Made by a program: the position numbers and the translations under genes. The notes under the pieces are model-generated. The model made no database searches and was not told the DNA's origin. It worked only from the letters and a program-made list of their open reading frames with translations. Shown here piece after piece: positions 27,037-36,500 of a stretch of DNA of 64,000 nucleotides. The stretch is from assembly GCA_949372755.1 (NCBI GenBank), contig CASIBO010000012.1, positions 1 to 64,000 of the forward strand, written 5' to 3'. Origin of the DNA: UBA9926 sp018645765. GTDB taxonomy: Bacteria; Pseudomonadota; Gammaproteobacteria; Pseudomonadales; Azotimanducaceae. Each line of letters starts with the position of its first letter. The first letter of the stretch is position 1.

Positions 27037-28011
27037 TTAATCCGTCACTTTTAACACGACTTTTCCAATCGTCCCATCCGAGGCCACCAATTCGTGCGCC
27101 TCACTTGCAGCTTGGATTGGAAACACTTGCTGAATAATCGGCACTATCTCCCCTTGACTGATTTTTGGCCAAACATACTGACCTAACTCCGCCATGATCG
27201 ATGCTTTTTCTTCAAGCGGTCGAGCACGAAGGGTTGAACCGACCACTCGAAGCCGCTTCATCATCAACTTCGCGAGATCAATCTCAGATCGACTCCCGCC
27301 CATCAAACCGATCAAAACCAGCCGACCATTCAGGGTTAGCGCCTCCAAATTCTCTGCCAGGTAACTCGCGCCAACCGGGTCTAAAATGACATCCGCCCCT
27401 TGAGGCCAGAGTGCTCGTAAAGCATCGATGAACCCGCCTTCCCGACGATTTTGGCCCCCTTTTGCGCCGAGTTTTAAGCAGGCTTCAATTTTGTCAGCAG
27501 CGCCTGCGGTGACGAAACTTTCAGAACCAAAAGCGCGGCAAAGCTGGATGGCCGCGGTACCAACGCCGCTCGCACCGGCATGCAGTACAACCCGTTCGCC
27601 CGGTTGAAGTCCTGCCTCAATAAACAAATTGAGCCAGGCGGTTGCGAACACTTCTGGAATTGCAGCAGCCTGTTCAAAACTTAGGTTTTCCGGCATTTTC
27701 AAGGCACTCCCCTGATCCACCACCGCCTGCTCGGCATAGCCACCGCCGGCTAAGAGCGCGCAAACCCGATCCCCCACTTGATGATGCGTTACGTCGCGAC
27801 CGACGGCCGCCACAACGCCTGCACACTCCAAGCCCATGGTCTGCGGCGCGCCCGGGGGCGGCGGATATAAGCCTTTGCGCTGCATAAGATCGGCGCGATT
27901 GATTGCAGTGGCTTTAACGTCAATTAGTATTTCTGCTGGACCAGGCGCTAAGTTGGGCGCCTCGGTCCACAGTAAATCACCAATTTCGGACACAGAAATA
28001 ACTCGCATCAA
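27037..28011 (-). CDS. NAD(P)H quinone oxidoreductase, PIG3 type
   Basis: 324 residues, zinc-free medium-chain dehydrogenase. RADLMQRKGLYPPPPGAP is the substrate-domain signature of the PIG3/QorA group, and GASGVGTAAIQLC is the nucleotide-binding loop. Ends IGKVVLKV. It reduces quinones with NADPH. It is a single gene on the minus strand. The 253 bases between its start and slyX hold no credible gene. Confidence 0.92.
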   Translation of the reverse strand: MMRVISVSEIGDLLWTEAPNLAPGPAEILIDVKATAINRADLMQRKGLYPPPPGAPQTMGLECAGVVAAVGRDVTHHQVGDRVCALLAGGGYAEQAVVDQGSALKMPENLSFEQAAAIPEVFATAWLNLFIEAGLQPGERVVLHAGASGVGTAAIQLCRAFGSESFVTAGAADKIEACLKLGAKGGQNRREGGFIDALRALWPQGADVILDPVGASYLAENLEALTLNGRLVLIGLMGGSRSEIDLAKLMMKRLRVVGSTLRARPLEEKASIMAELGQYVWPKISQGEIVPIIQQVFPIQAASEAHELVASDGTIGKVVLKVTD

Positions 28012-28264
28012 ACACTCCTTGTTATGCCAACTGGACCCCTTGGGTCACAGCAGATGGCTACTGGATTTAATCCTAAACCGTTCGACCTGTTGTTTTGGAG
28101 ACTGTGCTTCGGGGTCAATTCGGTTAAACGGCTAATCTTTGAATCCTTTCTCATAAAACGAACTAGCGAACACAAGATACCTGACTTGAGATGACTTCTA
28201 TCCTGCACTAATTCGCAAGATCATTGCGCCCTTTACGACCGCCTCCCCCCATTAAAGCGCGGTT

Positions 28265-28474
28265 TTAATAGTGCGGAGGTCGCTCGTCAACGACCGACAT
28301 CACGTCCGGCCGCGTTGTCGCGATTTGCTGTAATTGTTCTGACAACACTCTGACCTGATCTTCGAGCAGCAGTATCTGTTGCTGCTGGGCAAAGACCGCA
28401 TCATCCAACTTCTGCAGCAAGTCTTCCTGAAACGCAATCTTCATCTCTAACCGATCCACCTGGTCTTCATTCAT
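28265..28474 (-). CDS. slyX: SlyX family protein
   Basis: 69 residues. A short coiled coil (residues about 5-50, LEMKIAFQEDLLQKLDDAVFA then QQQQILLLEDQVRVLSEQL) with the SlyX C-terminal signature ending PPHY. The family is conserved but its function is unknown. It begins 10 bases after hisF and probably lies in the hisH-hisF transcript. Confidence 0.9.
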   Translation of the reverse strand: MNEDQVDRLEMKIAFQEDLLQKLDDAVFAQQQQILLLEDQVRVLSEQLQQIATTRPDVMSVVDERPPHY

Positions 28475-28484
28475 TGCCTGTCGC

Positions 28485-29264
28485 CTAGTAGTTCATCCGG
28501 ACTTTGACACCCTGACGATTGAGATACTGTTTGATATCCAAGACTCGATAATCCCCATAATGCACCATCGACGCAACAAGGGCCGCATCCGCTTTGCCTT
28601 CGGTCAACACCTGATGTAAATGCTCGGGCGTGCCCGCACCGCCAGAGGCTACCACTGGCACGGGGATCGCCTCGGCGACCATTCGCGTTAATTTGAGTTC
28701 ATATCCTTGCTTCATGCCATCGGCATCAATCGAGTTCACAACCACCTCGCCCGCACCCAGTTCGCACCCTCGACGCGCCCAGGCGATAGCATCCATTCCC
28801 ATTGCCTTGCGGCCGCCATTGATCACCACCTCATAACCACTCGGGCACGCGGTATTGGGCACAACGGCCCGAACATCCATCGACAACACCGTATTTTGAG
28901 TCCCGATAGCCTGAGCACACTCTTTGATTAATTCCGGTCTCAGCACCGCGGCCGAGTTAAGGCTGATTTTCTCAGCACCCGCCATTAACAACCGGGCAGC
29001 ATCTTCTCGGGTTCGAATACCGCCGCCCACAGAGAAGGGGATAAAGATTTCCTGCGCAACATTCTGAACCACATCCAGCATAATATTTCGCTGATCACTC
29101 GAGGCCGTAATATCGTAAAACACCAACTCATCCAAGCCATCTTCATAATAAGCTTTCGCCTTTGCGACTGGGTCACCGAGCATCTCGGTCGCAACAAACT
29201 GTACGCCCTTGGATAGCTCACCGTTCTTAACATCTAAGCAGGCCACCACCCGCTTGCTCAGCAT
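28485..29264 (-). CDS. hisF: Imidazole glycerol phosphate synthase subunit HisF
   Basis: 259 residues. The (beta/alpha)8 cyclase with catalytic Asp11 (CLDV) and the second Asp in SMDVRA. Phosphate-binding loops are FSVGGGIRT and VVASGGAG. It makes IGP and AICAR from PRFAR with ammonia from HisH. The start at 29264 fits the family (MLSKRVVACLDV); an upstream start would add five residues. It overlaps the hisH stop by 7 bases. No hisA lies between or beside the two genes. Confidence 0.95.
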   Translation of the reverse strand: MLSKRVVACLDVKNGELSKGVQFVATEMLGDPVAKAKAYYEDGLDELVFYDITASSDQRNIMLDVVQNVAQEIFIPFSVGGGIRTREDAARLLMAGAEKISLNSAAVLRPELIKECAQAIGTQNTVLSMDVRAVVPNTACPSGYEVVINGGRKAMGMDAIAWARRGCELGAGEVVVNSIDADGMKQGYELKLTRMVAEAIPVPVVASGGAGTPEHLHQVLTEGKADAALVASMVHYGDYRVLDIKQYLNRQGVKVRMNY

Positions 29265-29890
29265 ACTGCACCATCCCATTGACCAAAGGCGGCAAGCAGT
29301 TCTAAACCAAACCGGCCGCTTTTTTCCAAATGAAATTGGGTCGCAAAAACATTGTCTCGGCCAATCACGCTGGCAAACGTCTTATCGCCAAATGTCGTTT
29401 CTGCGAGCACATGAGATCCTTGATCCGGTATCGCGTAATAAGCGTGCACGAAGTAAAACTCCGCACCTTCTGGCACCCCGCCCATCAAGGGATGTTCAGA
29501 CGCTTTAGAGACTTCATTCCAGCCGATTTGAGGGACTTTGTGGTCGCTTTCGGCAAACTGAAACCGCTTGCACTGACCTGGGATAATCCCAAGACAATCG
29601 CGCCCGCCTTCTTCGGTGTGTTCCAACAAAATTTGTAGCCCCAAGCAAATTCCTAGGAGCGGACGACCACTTTGAAAGAAGCTTATTAACGCCTCATCCA
29701 ATCCAAGTCGGGCCAAAGTCACCATTGCCGTCTCGGCGGTCCCAACGCCTGGAAAAATGAGTCGATCCGCACGCCTGACGACCTCAGGATCCGCGGAGAT
29801 CTCAGCGCTGAGGCCCACTGCTTCGCAGGCCCGCTGGACACTGCGGAGATTGCCAGCCTCATAATCGACTATGATTACCGAAGGTCTCAT
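29258..29890 (-). CDS. hisH: Imidazole glycerol phosphate synthase subunit HisH
   Basis: 210 residues. Class I glutamine amidotransferase. The triad is intact: Cys82 (GICLGLQ), His187 and Glu189 (TQFHLEKSG). It supplies ammonia to HisF. GGAGG lies 5 bases before the ATG at 29890. hisH and hisF overlap and are surely co-expressed. It is divergent from the PurM gene with about 200 bases between them. Confidence 0.95.
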   Translation of the reverse strand: MRPSVIIVDYEAGNLRSVQRACEAVGLSAEISADPEVVRRADRLIFPGVGTAETAMVTLARLGLDEALISFFQSGRPLLGICLGLQILLEHTEEGGRDCLGIIPGQCKRFQFAESDHKVPQIGWNEVSKASEHPLMGGVPEGAEFYFVHAYYAIPDQGSHVLAETTFGDKTFASVIGRDNVFATQFHLEKSGRFGLELLAAFGQWDGAVC

Positions 29891-30090
29891 TAACCCCTCC
29901 TTCAAAACCAACATTATACGGACTCTGGCTTCAAACGGGATATCAGGCTTGTAATATTTCTATGGCAGACTCGGTTTTCAGCAAAGCAGCCGGTTCCAAC
30001 ATCATCGCCCCTTTGGATGGGCTAAACACCGTGCAAACCGGTATACTTGCCCTCATCGTAAGATTCTGACACTCAGTCAAGGCCAGTCAA

Positions 30091-31299
30091 TTGAAAGATC
30101 ATCCCGCTCCAACCAGCGCCTCCCCTCGCTATATGGCTCGAGGGGTCAGCGCAGAGAAGCAAGACGTTCACGCCGTTGTCGATCACCTTGATCGCGGGCT
30201 CTTCCCAGGTAGTTTCTGCACAGTCACGGCAGACATCTTAGGCGGCAGCGTTGATCATTGTAACGTCATACATGCTGATGGCAGTGGAACCAAATCGATC
30301 TTGGCTTATCTGCACTACAAGGAAACCGGAGACCCAAGTGTCTTTCACGGCACCGCCCAAGACAGCATCGTTATGAACTTGGATGATCTGATTTGCGTTG
30401 GTGCAACCGATAATATTCTCATCTCGAACACCATCAACCGTAATGCGCGAAATTGCCCAGGCGAGGTTGTTAAAGCCCTGATTGATGGCAGCGAAGCCTT
30501 CATGCAAACCATGCGTGATCTCGGCGTTAACCTGATCCCTGGCGGCGGGGAAACCGCCGATGTGGGCGACCTCACTGGCACAGTGACCGTTGACAGCAAT
30601 GCGGTGGTGCGAATGCCGCGGGCAGCGGTTGTTACCAATCAGATTACACCTGGCTTAAGTATTATTGGGCTGAGCGCCTCCGGGCAGTGTCAGTACGAGA
30701 CCCAAATCAATAGCGGCATCGGCAGTAACGGCCTGACCAGCGCCCGGCACGACTTGCTAAGTCAATATTATGCAGAACATTACCCCGAGACCTACGACTC
30801 GAACACGCCGCCGGAGCTCGCCTACTGCGGCCCCTATCGTTTAACAGATGCGCTGCCTGGCACGAACGCCATGACGGTGGGCGCAGCACTGCTGAGCCCA
30901 ACGCGTAGTTACGCACCGGTTGTGAAGCATTTGCTTCGCGAACTCGGACCGAATATTAAAGGCCTCATCCATTGCTCTGGAGGCGCCCTTACCAAGTGCC
31001 TGAAATTCGGACAAAACGTGCACTACATCAAGGATCAATTGCTTGCTGTGCCCCCTGTGTTCGATGCCATCCAAACAGCTTCTCAGACAAGCGACCAAGA
31101 AATGCACCAGGTTTTCAATATGGGCCAGCGGATGGAAGTCTACGTTCCCCACGAGCATGCTAAATCTGTCATCGATACAGCAAAAGCCTTTCAAATCGAG
31201 GCTCAGGTCATCGGTAGAACCGAAGGCAGCGATTACAATCAGCTCACCCTGACAACCCATGCTGGTCAAACTCTTTCGTACCAATTGACCAACTATTGA
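30091..31299 (+). CDS. purM: AIR synthase PurM, Bacteroidetes-type long form
   Basis: 402 residues, starting at TTG (AAGG 8 bases upstream). It follows the long PurM variant common in Bacteroidetes rather than the 345-residue gammaproteobacterial form. Blocks are YMARGVSAEKQDVH, HADGSGTKS, LDDLICVGATDN, PGGGETADVGDL, GSNGLTSARHD, SPTRSYAPV, IHCSGGALTK and FNMGQRMEVY. It closes the imidazole ring of AIR from FGAM with ATP. A normal purM-purN pair may exist elsewhere. Origin by transfer is inferred from resemblance recalled from memory; no tree could be made. Confidence 0.85.
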   Translation: MKDHPAPTSASPRYMARGVSAEKQDVHAVVDHLDRGLFPGSFCTVTADILGGSVDHCNVIHADGSGTKSILAYLHYKETGDPSVFHGTAQDSIVMNLDDLICVGATDNILISNTINRNARNCPGEVVKALIDGSEAFMQTMRDLGVNLIPGGGETADVGDLTGTVTVDSNAVVRMPRAAVVTNQITPGLSIIGLSASGQCQYETQINSGIGSNGLTSARHDLLSQYYAEHYPETYDSNTPPELAYCGPYRLTDALPGTNAMTVGAALLSPTRSYAPVVKHLLRELGPNIKGLIHCSGGALTKCLKFGQNVHYIKDQLLAVPPVFDAIQTASQTSDQEMHQVFNMGQRMEVYVPHEHAKSVIDTAKAFQIEAQVIGRTEGSDYNQLTLTTHAGQTLSYQLTNY

Positions 31300-31332
31300 A
31301 CGCGGCGCGGACGCGCCCTGTAGGAGTCTTAT

Positions 31333-32664
31333 ATGGCACAAATTAGCTTTGAAGAAGCCCTAAAGATTTTGACCGATAAAGAGGGTTCAGACCTGTATTA
31401 CTCAACCGGTGCGCCGCCCAGTGCAAAAATATTTGGCGTCTTGAGCCCTTTTTCTGATGAGACCATGAAGCCAGGCGAAATAGAAGTGATTGCAAATTCG
31501 ATCATGGACGACGAGCAAAAACGTCAATTCAAGGCATCACCCGAGATGAATATGGCGATCTCAAGGCCCGGACTCGGCCGGTTTCGGGTCAACATCTTCC
31601 GCCAGCGCAACCAAGTTTCTATGGTCATCAGACGTCTTGGAACGGACCTACCCAATTACAAAGAGCTCGGCCTACCGCCCGTTTTGATGCAACTCATCTC
31701 ACAAAAGCGCGGCCTGATCCTATTCGTTGGCGGCACCGGTTCCGGCAAATCAACCTCCCTCGCTGCGCTGATCGACTACCGCAACGAAAACACCCAAGGC
31801 CATATTATTACCATCGAAGACCCAGTTGAGTTCACTCACAAGCATAAAGGCTGCATCGTCAATCAGCGGGAAGTCGGGACCGACACCGACTCCTTTGAAG
31901 ACGCATTGGCTAATACGCTACGCCAAGCACCTGACGTGATCTTGATTGGGGAGATACGCCATCGTGAAACGATGGAGCATGCACTGGCTTTTGCTGAGAC
32001 CGGTCACCTTTGCCTCTCGACCCTACATGCCAATAGTGCCAACCAAGCAATGGACCGAATCATTAACTTTTTCCCGGAAGAACGACATCCACAATTGCTC
32101 CAGGACTTATCGCTCAACATGCGCGGCATTGTGTCGCAAAGACTCATTCCAACGGTCGACGGTAAACGGGCTGCCGCCATAGAAATCCTCGTTGGGACAC
32201 CAAGAGCCGCCGACCTGATTGCAAAAGGCGCAGTTTCTGACCTGAAAGAACTGATGGAAAAATCTGAAGAGCAAGGGATGCAGACCTTTGACCGAGCGCT
32301 GTTCAAACTCTACAAAGCGGGCAGAATCTCAGAAGAAGAAGCCTTAAAGAACGCTGATTCAAGAAACAATCTCAGGCTCAAAATCACGTTAGATGACAAC
32401 CCAGTCGCCATGCAGAATGCCGATGCCGATGGCGATGGCATCATCTCCGAACAAGAAGCCGACGCGTTAAATGCGGATATCGATGGGGACGGCGTAATCT
32501 CAGAAGCCGAGGCAAAAGCAATTGTTGCCCCACTCGCAAGCACCCCGCAAGCGACGCCAAACCCAGACGCTCCTGGAAACGCAGCAACACCTGCCTCACC
32601 CGCGTCTAAAGAAGTCGACAGTAGCGCACAATTTTCGCTGGTTGACCTAGACGATAAATCTTAA
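31333..32664 (+). CDS. pilU: Type IV pilus retraction ATPase PilU with C-terminal EF-hand loops
   Basis: 443 residues. The PilT/PilU-type ATPase core has Walker A GGTGSGKST (about 133-141), the Asp box IITIEDPVEF, Walker B DVILIGEIR and the His box GHLCLSTLHAN. The core ends about residue 345, where PilT and PilU normally end. A C-terminal extension of about 90 residues holds two canonical EF-hand loops, 364-375 (DADGDGIISEQE) and 382-393 (DIDGDGVISEAE), with all Ca2+-ligand positions filled. A Pro/Ala-rich tail follows. The loops begin only 18 residues apart, as in bacterial calcium-binding repeats. PilU acts with PilT to retract pili. Calcium control is inferred. Its stop overlaps the convergent lysR stop by 4 bases. 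Confidence 0.9.
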   Translation: MAQISFEEALKILTDKEGSDLYYSTGAPPSAKIFGVLSPFSDETMKPGEIEVIANSIMDDEQKRQFKASPEMNMAISRPGLGRFRVNIFRQRNQVSMVIRRLGTDLPNYKELGLPPVLMQLISQKRGLILFVGGTGSGKSTSLAALIDYRNENTQGHIITIEDPVEFTHKHKGCIVNQREVGTDTDSFEDALANTLRQAPDVILIGEIRHRETMEHALAFAETGHLCLSTLHANSANQAMDRIINFFPEERHPQLLQDLSLNMRGIVSQRLIPTVDGKRAAAIEILVGTPRAADLIAKGAVSDLKELMEKSEEQGMQTFDRALFKLYKAGRISEEEALKNADSRNNLRLKITLDDNPVAMQNADADGDGIISEQEADALNADIDGDGVISEAEAKAIVAPLASTPQATPNPDAPGNAATPASPASKEVDSSAQFSLVDLDDKS

Positions 32665-33518
32665 GCACCGGGCTTAAGGTATTCACTGAGCGCTGCGTAA
32701 AAATTTGAGACAACCGGCAGTGAATAAGTAGACTTTCTTGCAACAAACCGTACCGGTCGATTGAGACCATCGCCACTCAGGTCGATTAATAATTTATCTG
32801 ATACGCCAAGCGTCCGAGCAACACCAATGGGCACTAATGCATGGCCAAAGCCGGCTATCGCGAGCTGCGCGACGCTAAAGAAGGATTCCAAAGCCACTTC
32901 GCGAACGATGCCCAACTTAGCAACGGCCAAGCCAAAGGAACGCCAAGCCCCCGAATGGTCTTCAATACTGATCACCGGCAGTGGTTGACCCCGCGTCCAT
33001 TGCAGCGTATTCAGCCCTGAAGGAATGATCACCATCGGCTCCTGCATTAGGATTTCAGATTGCAAGTCGGTATCAATCGAATCCAAGCCAGTACAAATAC
33101 CCAGCATATATTCCCCGGAACGAATGCGATCTAGCACCACTGACGTTCGATGTGCGTGAAAGGTAAACTGCACTTCTGGCATTTCTCGCTTAATGTCATA
33201 AAACACCTGGGCACCCCAGGACGATAAAATGGCATCGGAAACACCGATCAATAGCTCGCCTCGGGAGGCCGCGCTATCTTCGAGAAATAGATCTCGAAGT
33301 TCGGACAAGACTGGGGAGATTTTATCGACAAGCTTTTGACCGTGCCGCGTTAACTCAACCCGACGGCCTTTCTTTTGGATTAACTTTCGATCGTAGTATT
33401 TTTCAAGCGCCGCTATCCGCTTGCTGACCGCCGATTGAGAAATTCTAAGCTCCGTGCTGGCCTCAATCATGGTTCCGGATCGAGACAAAGCCAGCAGCGT
33501 TTCTAGGTTTTCGACCAT
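32661..33518 (-). CDS. LysR-family transcriptional regulator
   Basis: 285 residues. The N-terminal helix-turn-helix is MIEASTELRISQSAVSKRIAALEKYYDRKL. The C-terminal part is a PBP2-like effector domain beginning LLIGVSDAI. It lies 52 bases downstream of the giant carboxylase gene on the same strand and may be co-transcribed with it or regulate it. The effector is unknown. Confidence 0.92.
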   Translation of the reverse strand: MVENLETLLALSRSGTMIEASTELRISQSAVSKRIAALEKYYDRKLIQKKGRRVELTRHGQKLVDKISPVLSELRDLFLEDSAASRGELLIGVSDAILSSWGAQVFYDIKREMPEVQFTFHAHRTSVVLDRIRSGEYMLGICTGLDSIDTDLQSEILMQEPMVIIPSGLNTLQWTRGQPLPVISIEDHSGAWRSFGLAVAKLGIVREVALESFFSVAQLAIAGFGHALVPIGVARTLGVSDKLLIDLSGDGLNRPVRFVARKSTYSLPVVSNFYAALSEYLKPGA

Positions 33519-33570
33519 CTTATGAAACCTCTAGCGAATCGGTTAAACGTTGCCTTTTCAGGGCTGTTAG

Positions 33571-36500
33571 CTAGGGCGAAGCCATCGTTTCTGAGACCAA
33601 GGGCTCTATCACGAACAATAAATCCCCCTCATTAACCTGCTGACCATTGCTGACATTGATCCTGTTAATTCTGTAACGCTGCCCAACGGGATACAACGCC
33701 CCACTCGCACCAGCGCAAGAGGTCAGCCTAAATGGCGCGAACATTTTCATCGCCTCGAGCACACAGAGCACTTCATCGACCTCAACTTCACTGCCGACGT
33801 TCACATACTCAGGCTCTGAGGGCGATGGCGTCCGGTAAAAAACGCCGGTAGAGGGTGACAAAACGCGCAACTCCTGAGAGCCTTCAATCCGCAAAGAATC
33901 CAAATCCACAACATCTCCGCGACTACCGGACGCTTCATCAATTTCATCAATCAAGGCCTGCACGTCAATTCGATTCAAGAATTTCGGCAAGTAGGTTGTA
34001 TCGTAGTTCCCTTCCCGGAACGTCTCATCACTCAAAATGCGTTTGACCAGGCTGATATTCGTGCTGACGCCTTCAATCACCACCGTCTCGAGATAACTCC
34101 GCATTCGATCGATGGCATCAATCCGGTTCTCGCCATGGATAATAATTTGAATAATGAGACTGTCGTAAAACGGCGAGACGGTTTTACCCTCATCAACCAT
34201 CGAGATGAGGTCAACATCATCGCGCGCCGGCAACCGGTACTTCGTGATTCTGCCCGGGGTTGGCATGAAAGTGACCTCGCCATCACCATCGATCACGCAG
34301 CGCTCAGCATTAACGCGAACTTCAAGGCCGTAGCCTGTTTCACTTGCAGTGAGGTGCTCAACGCTCTCACCACTGGCAATTAAAAATTGCTGTTTAACAA
34401 TATCAATCCCGGTGACAGCCTCGGTCACTGGGTGCTCAACCTGTAGCCGTGTATTCATCTCCATAAAGTAAATGGCGTCGCTGGGCACGTCATAGATGAA
34501 TTCGACGGTACCCGCACCAATATAGTCCACCGCATCCGCAATTTTGGCGGCGCAGGCTAACACCTCAGCGCGAAGCTGCTCTGACAACAGCGTTGAGCCG
34601 GACTCCTCAAGCAGCTTCTGGTTATTGCGCTGAACACTGCAATCCCGCAGGCCGATAACTCGGGTATGACCAAACCGATCCCGCAAGATCTGAGCTTCAA
34701 TATGACGCAGAGCAGTCACACATTTCTCGATGTAGATATCGCCATTACCAAAAGCGCTTTTGGCTTCAGCCGTCACTTGGTGAAATTGTTGATGGAGCTG
34801 CTCTGGTCGCGCAACCTTAACAATCCCCTTGCCCCCGCCACCATGAACCGCTTTTAACAAGATCGGATAGCCTACCCGCTCAGCAACCTCGAGTGCTTTT
34901 TCAGAGGAATCGATGATGCCATGACTGCCCGGTACAACGGGCACATTGATGCTCATCGTTGTACTGATAGCATTCGATTTATTGCCCATCGTCTCCATAC
35001 TCATCACTTTGGGACCAATAAAGTTGATGCCTTTCTGTCGTACCAGCGCCGCAAAATTTGGCGTTTCGGACAAAAAGCCAATTCCGGGATGCAGCGCGTC
35101 TACTTGTTGCGCTTCTGCAATATTCAAAATGCTCAGCGCATTTAGATAACTTTCATCAGAGGTATTACCCCCGATCGGCACAACCGTTCCCGCCGCGCCG
35201 GCCGCGCGCACCATATCCGCAGGAACCGAATCCATGTCAGGATCACTCTGAACCAGAACAACTTGCAGCTCAGCTTCTAAGGCTTTCCTCACCAACTTGA
35301 CCGCAGTGCAACCCCGAGCGTGAATCAACACTTTCTGCACCGGACGAGGCGCGAACTCACTCGTCGGCGGCTGCTGGGCCAAGGGTGCTTCACTGCCCAA
35401 TCTGCCCGCCATAATTCTGTCAACAACCTGAGTGACTGTTTCTACTGGAACAGGTAGCGCAGGATCAACTTTGCGCAGGTTCGAATCCAATTCATCAGAG
35501 AACGGATGCTTCACCAAACCTTGCATAGCGCCCGGTGTTAACGATAAATAATTACTCAATAAGCAGGTAAACGGTAGGTTTCGCTCGACGACAGTCTGCC
35601 CTGCAAAGGGCATACTCGCCCCTGAGAAGTAGTAGGTTTGAACAAGGGGATGCGTGACAAAACTCGCTTGCGCACCACCGGTACAATCACCATAACCAAA
35701 CATCACAATCGGCAGGTCATTGTCTCGGACAAACCGAGTGATTCGATCATTGATGACCGCCATTGTGAATAATGCCGCGGCACCTTCCTTGGTCTGCATG
35801 CCGCCACTTGAAATAAAGCAGATAACCGGAAGGCGCTGTGTCGCGCAATCGACCAATAGCTTACACACGCGGACACAATCTGAGTTATCAATACTGCCGG
35901 CCTGAAAGGCAACATTCGAAATCACAAAGCCAGCTCGATGGTGCGCCGCTTCGCCTTTGAACGATCCAATACCGGTCACCAACCCATGGGGACGCACGTT
36001 GGCTTTCAGCGCTGACTCGATCGACGGTCGAAAGGTCGGAAACGACACTGGATTCGCCGACATTAAGTGTCCATTGGTTTCTTCAAAGCCATCGATAAAC
36101 CGCGCAACAAGATGCTCAAAGGTCGTTTTCTTCGCGCGCTTCTCTTGCGTTAACAGCTCATGAAACAGTAAGTCCCGATAAGCAATCGTCAGTCGGTTCC
36201 AAAAATCTTTACGCCGACCAATTCGAACCGGCTCTAACCGCCCAGAAAAGGGTTTCCCGGATCGTTTTGACTCATGATACGCCGGCAATATACGCTCGAA
36301 AATATGGCTGATCACAACAAACAGTGTATCGGACTTATCTTTATGAATGCCTCGCATCCATTCTTCAACAGACTTCAAAAATTGACTGGCTTCACTATAT
36401 TGGCCCAAACGCTCGGTCCAGCTCGCAAACTCTGCTTGAATAGCCGCCGCGCCGTCGCCTTTGAATAAGGGCAAGGTTGCAACTTGATCAACGGCTTTTG

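Noticed and set aside
28485..29890. LPS-type HisF2/HisH2 paralogues
   Set aside because: Both proteins keep all catalytic residues of the histidine enzymes and there are no sugar genes nearby.
30841..31341. 166-codon frame opposite the purM end
   Set aside because: Antisense to clearly coding sequence, with no family resemblance.
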